From the NCBI GenBank assembly GCA_900552585.1, contig USAB01000098.1:1-6180 (forward strand): a stretch of 6,180 nt of DNA, in the 5' to 3' direction. The position numbers and the translations under genes are program-made. Source of the DNA: an uncultured Coriobacteriaceae bacterium. GTDB lineage: Bacteria; Actinomycetota; Coriobacteriia; Coriobacteriales; Eggerthellaceae. Of this stretch, positions 5,473 through 6,180 are shown piece by piece. Below the pieces are notes generated by a model, which saw nothing but the letters and a program-made list of their open reading frames with translations, was not told the DNA's origin and searched no databases. Position 1 is the stretch's first letter; every line of letters begins with the position of its first letter.

Positions 5473-6180
5473 GAATTGCTTTGGTGAACGTCGGCTGCAA
5501 GGTGAACCGCGTCGAGATCGACGGCATCGCCGCCCAGCTGCTGGACGAGGGCGCGCAGCTTGCCGAACAGGGCAGCGCGGACATCGTCATCTTGAACACG
5601 TGCACGGTTACCGGCGAGGCGGAGAAGAAGACGCGCAAAGCCGTGCGCCAGGCGCTGAAGCGCAACCCGGGTGCCCAGCTGCTGGTCACGGGCTGCGCCG
5701 TCGCCATCGATCCCGGCGAATTCTCCCGCATCGACCCGCGCGTGCATGTCGTGGGCAAGGCGCAGGTGGCGCCGGCGGCTTGGGAGCTGTCCGGCGAACA
5801 GGCGCACAGCGTGCATCCGGATGGTCAGGATGCCGCCGCTGCCGTTCACCTGCGCATGGGCGGCGGGTTCCGCACGCGCGTGGGCATCAAGGTGCAGGAC
5901 GGCTGCAACAACGCCTGCACGTACTGCATCGTGCACGTGGCGCGCGGCGTGCCCGTCTCCACGCCGGCGGACCAGGTGGCAGCCGAAGTTTCGCGCTACG
6001 CGGCGGCTGGTGCGCGCGAGCTGGTGCTGACCGGCATAAACCTGGGCACGTACGATAGCGATGGGCTGCTGCTTCCCGACCTGGTGCGGCATCTGCTGCC
6101 GCTTGTCCCGGACGGGCGCATTCGCATCTCGTCTGTTGAGCCGTGCGATGTCTCGGACGATCTCATCCGCCTGCTGGCGG
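5469..6180 (+). CDS. mtaB: tRNA t6A37 methylthiotransferase MtaB (3' end outside window)
   Basis: MtaB converts t6A to ms2t6A at position 37 of tRNAs reading ANN codons, using two iron-sulfur clusters and SAM. The GTG start at 5469 overlaps the rsmE stop by 4 bases (GTGA), and AGGCGG (5457-5462) lies 6 bases upstream, which suggests translational coupling. The start gives the expected short lead into NVGCKVN. The 237 residues visible have no stop. The UPF0004 domain shows its three cluster-binding cysteines at C10, C45 (NTCTVT) and C76 (TGC). The radical SAM motif C146-x3-C150-x2-C153 sits in DGCNNACTYCIV, followed by VLTGINLGTY (186-195) and ISSVEP (220-225). The loop after the third Cys reads IVHVARGVPVS where the family usually has IIPxARGxxRS. 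The rest of the radical SAM domain and the TRAM domain lie beyond the window. MtaB is preferred over MiaB because of GCKVN and the gene context. Confidence 0.92.
   Translation, partial: MRIALVNVGCKVNRVEIDGIAAQLLDEGAQLAEQGSADIVILNTCTVTGEAEKKTRKAVRQALKRNPGAQLLVTGCAVAIDPGEFSRIDPRVHVVGKAQVAPAAWELSGEQAHSVHPDGQDAAAAVHLRMGGGFRTRVGIKVQDGCNNACTYCIVHVARGVPVSTPADQVAAEVSRYAAAGARELVLTGINLGTYDSDGLLLPDLVRHLLPLVPDGRIRISSVEPCDVSDDLIRLLA

Noticed and set aside
1..6180. Mobile elements, CRISPR arrays, tRNA or rRNA genes, toxin or phage genes
   Set aside because: No transposase, terminal repeats, regularly spaced repeats or RNA gene signatures were seen. Nearly all the sequence is explained by six conserved housekeeping genes.

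Overview
This is a G+C-rich bacterial housekeeping segment (G+C roughly mid-60s % by eye) with six protein genes, all on the + strand and tightly packed. The order is dusB (5' end cut off) - hemW - [206-bp regulatory gap] - hrcA - [108-bp gap] - dnaJ - rsmE - mtaB (3' end cut off). The hemW-hrcA-dnaJ-rsmE-mtaB order, the high G+C and the protein sequences suggest a Gram-positive lineage. A member of the Actinomycetota, probably Coriobacteriia (Eggerthella/Slackia-like), fits best. That placement is inference, because no rRNA or other marker gene is present.

Bases 1-2191 hold dusB and hemW. The hemW ATG follows the dusB stop with no gap, so the two form one transcription unit. A perfect 12-bp inverted repeat lies about 60 bp after hemW and probably ends that unit.

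Bases 2192-2397 are the main regulatory region. They hold the terminator-like hairpin, a near-consensus CIRCE operator (16 of 18 arm positions, exact 9-bp spacer), an extended -10 promoter overlapping the right CIRCE arm, a small leader hairpin and a strong Shine-Dalgarno sequence for hrcA. HrcA binds CIRCE, so this is a self-repressing heat-shock promoter.

Bases 2398-6180 hold hrcA, dnaJ, rsmE and mtaB. They are probably read from the CIRCE promoter: the gaps are 108 bp, 12 bp and a 4-base overlap, and no other promoter was recognised. Compared with the Bacillus-type cluster (hemW-hrcA-grpE-dnaK-dnaJ-prmA-rsmE-mtaB), grpE, dnaK and prmA are missing here. A hairpin with a 9-bp perfect stem sits between hrcA and dnaJ.

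The genes combine protein folding (HrcA as sensor and repressor, DnaJ as co-chaperone) with RNA modification (DusB and MtaB on tRNA, RsmE on 16S rRNA) and heme handling (HemW). No mobile element, CRISPR array, RNA gene or evident new system was found. The points most worth following are the RsmE homologue, which departs from nearly all family signature motifs, the CIRCE/promoter architecture, and the hairpin before dnaJ.
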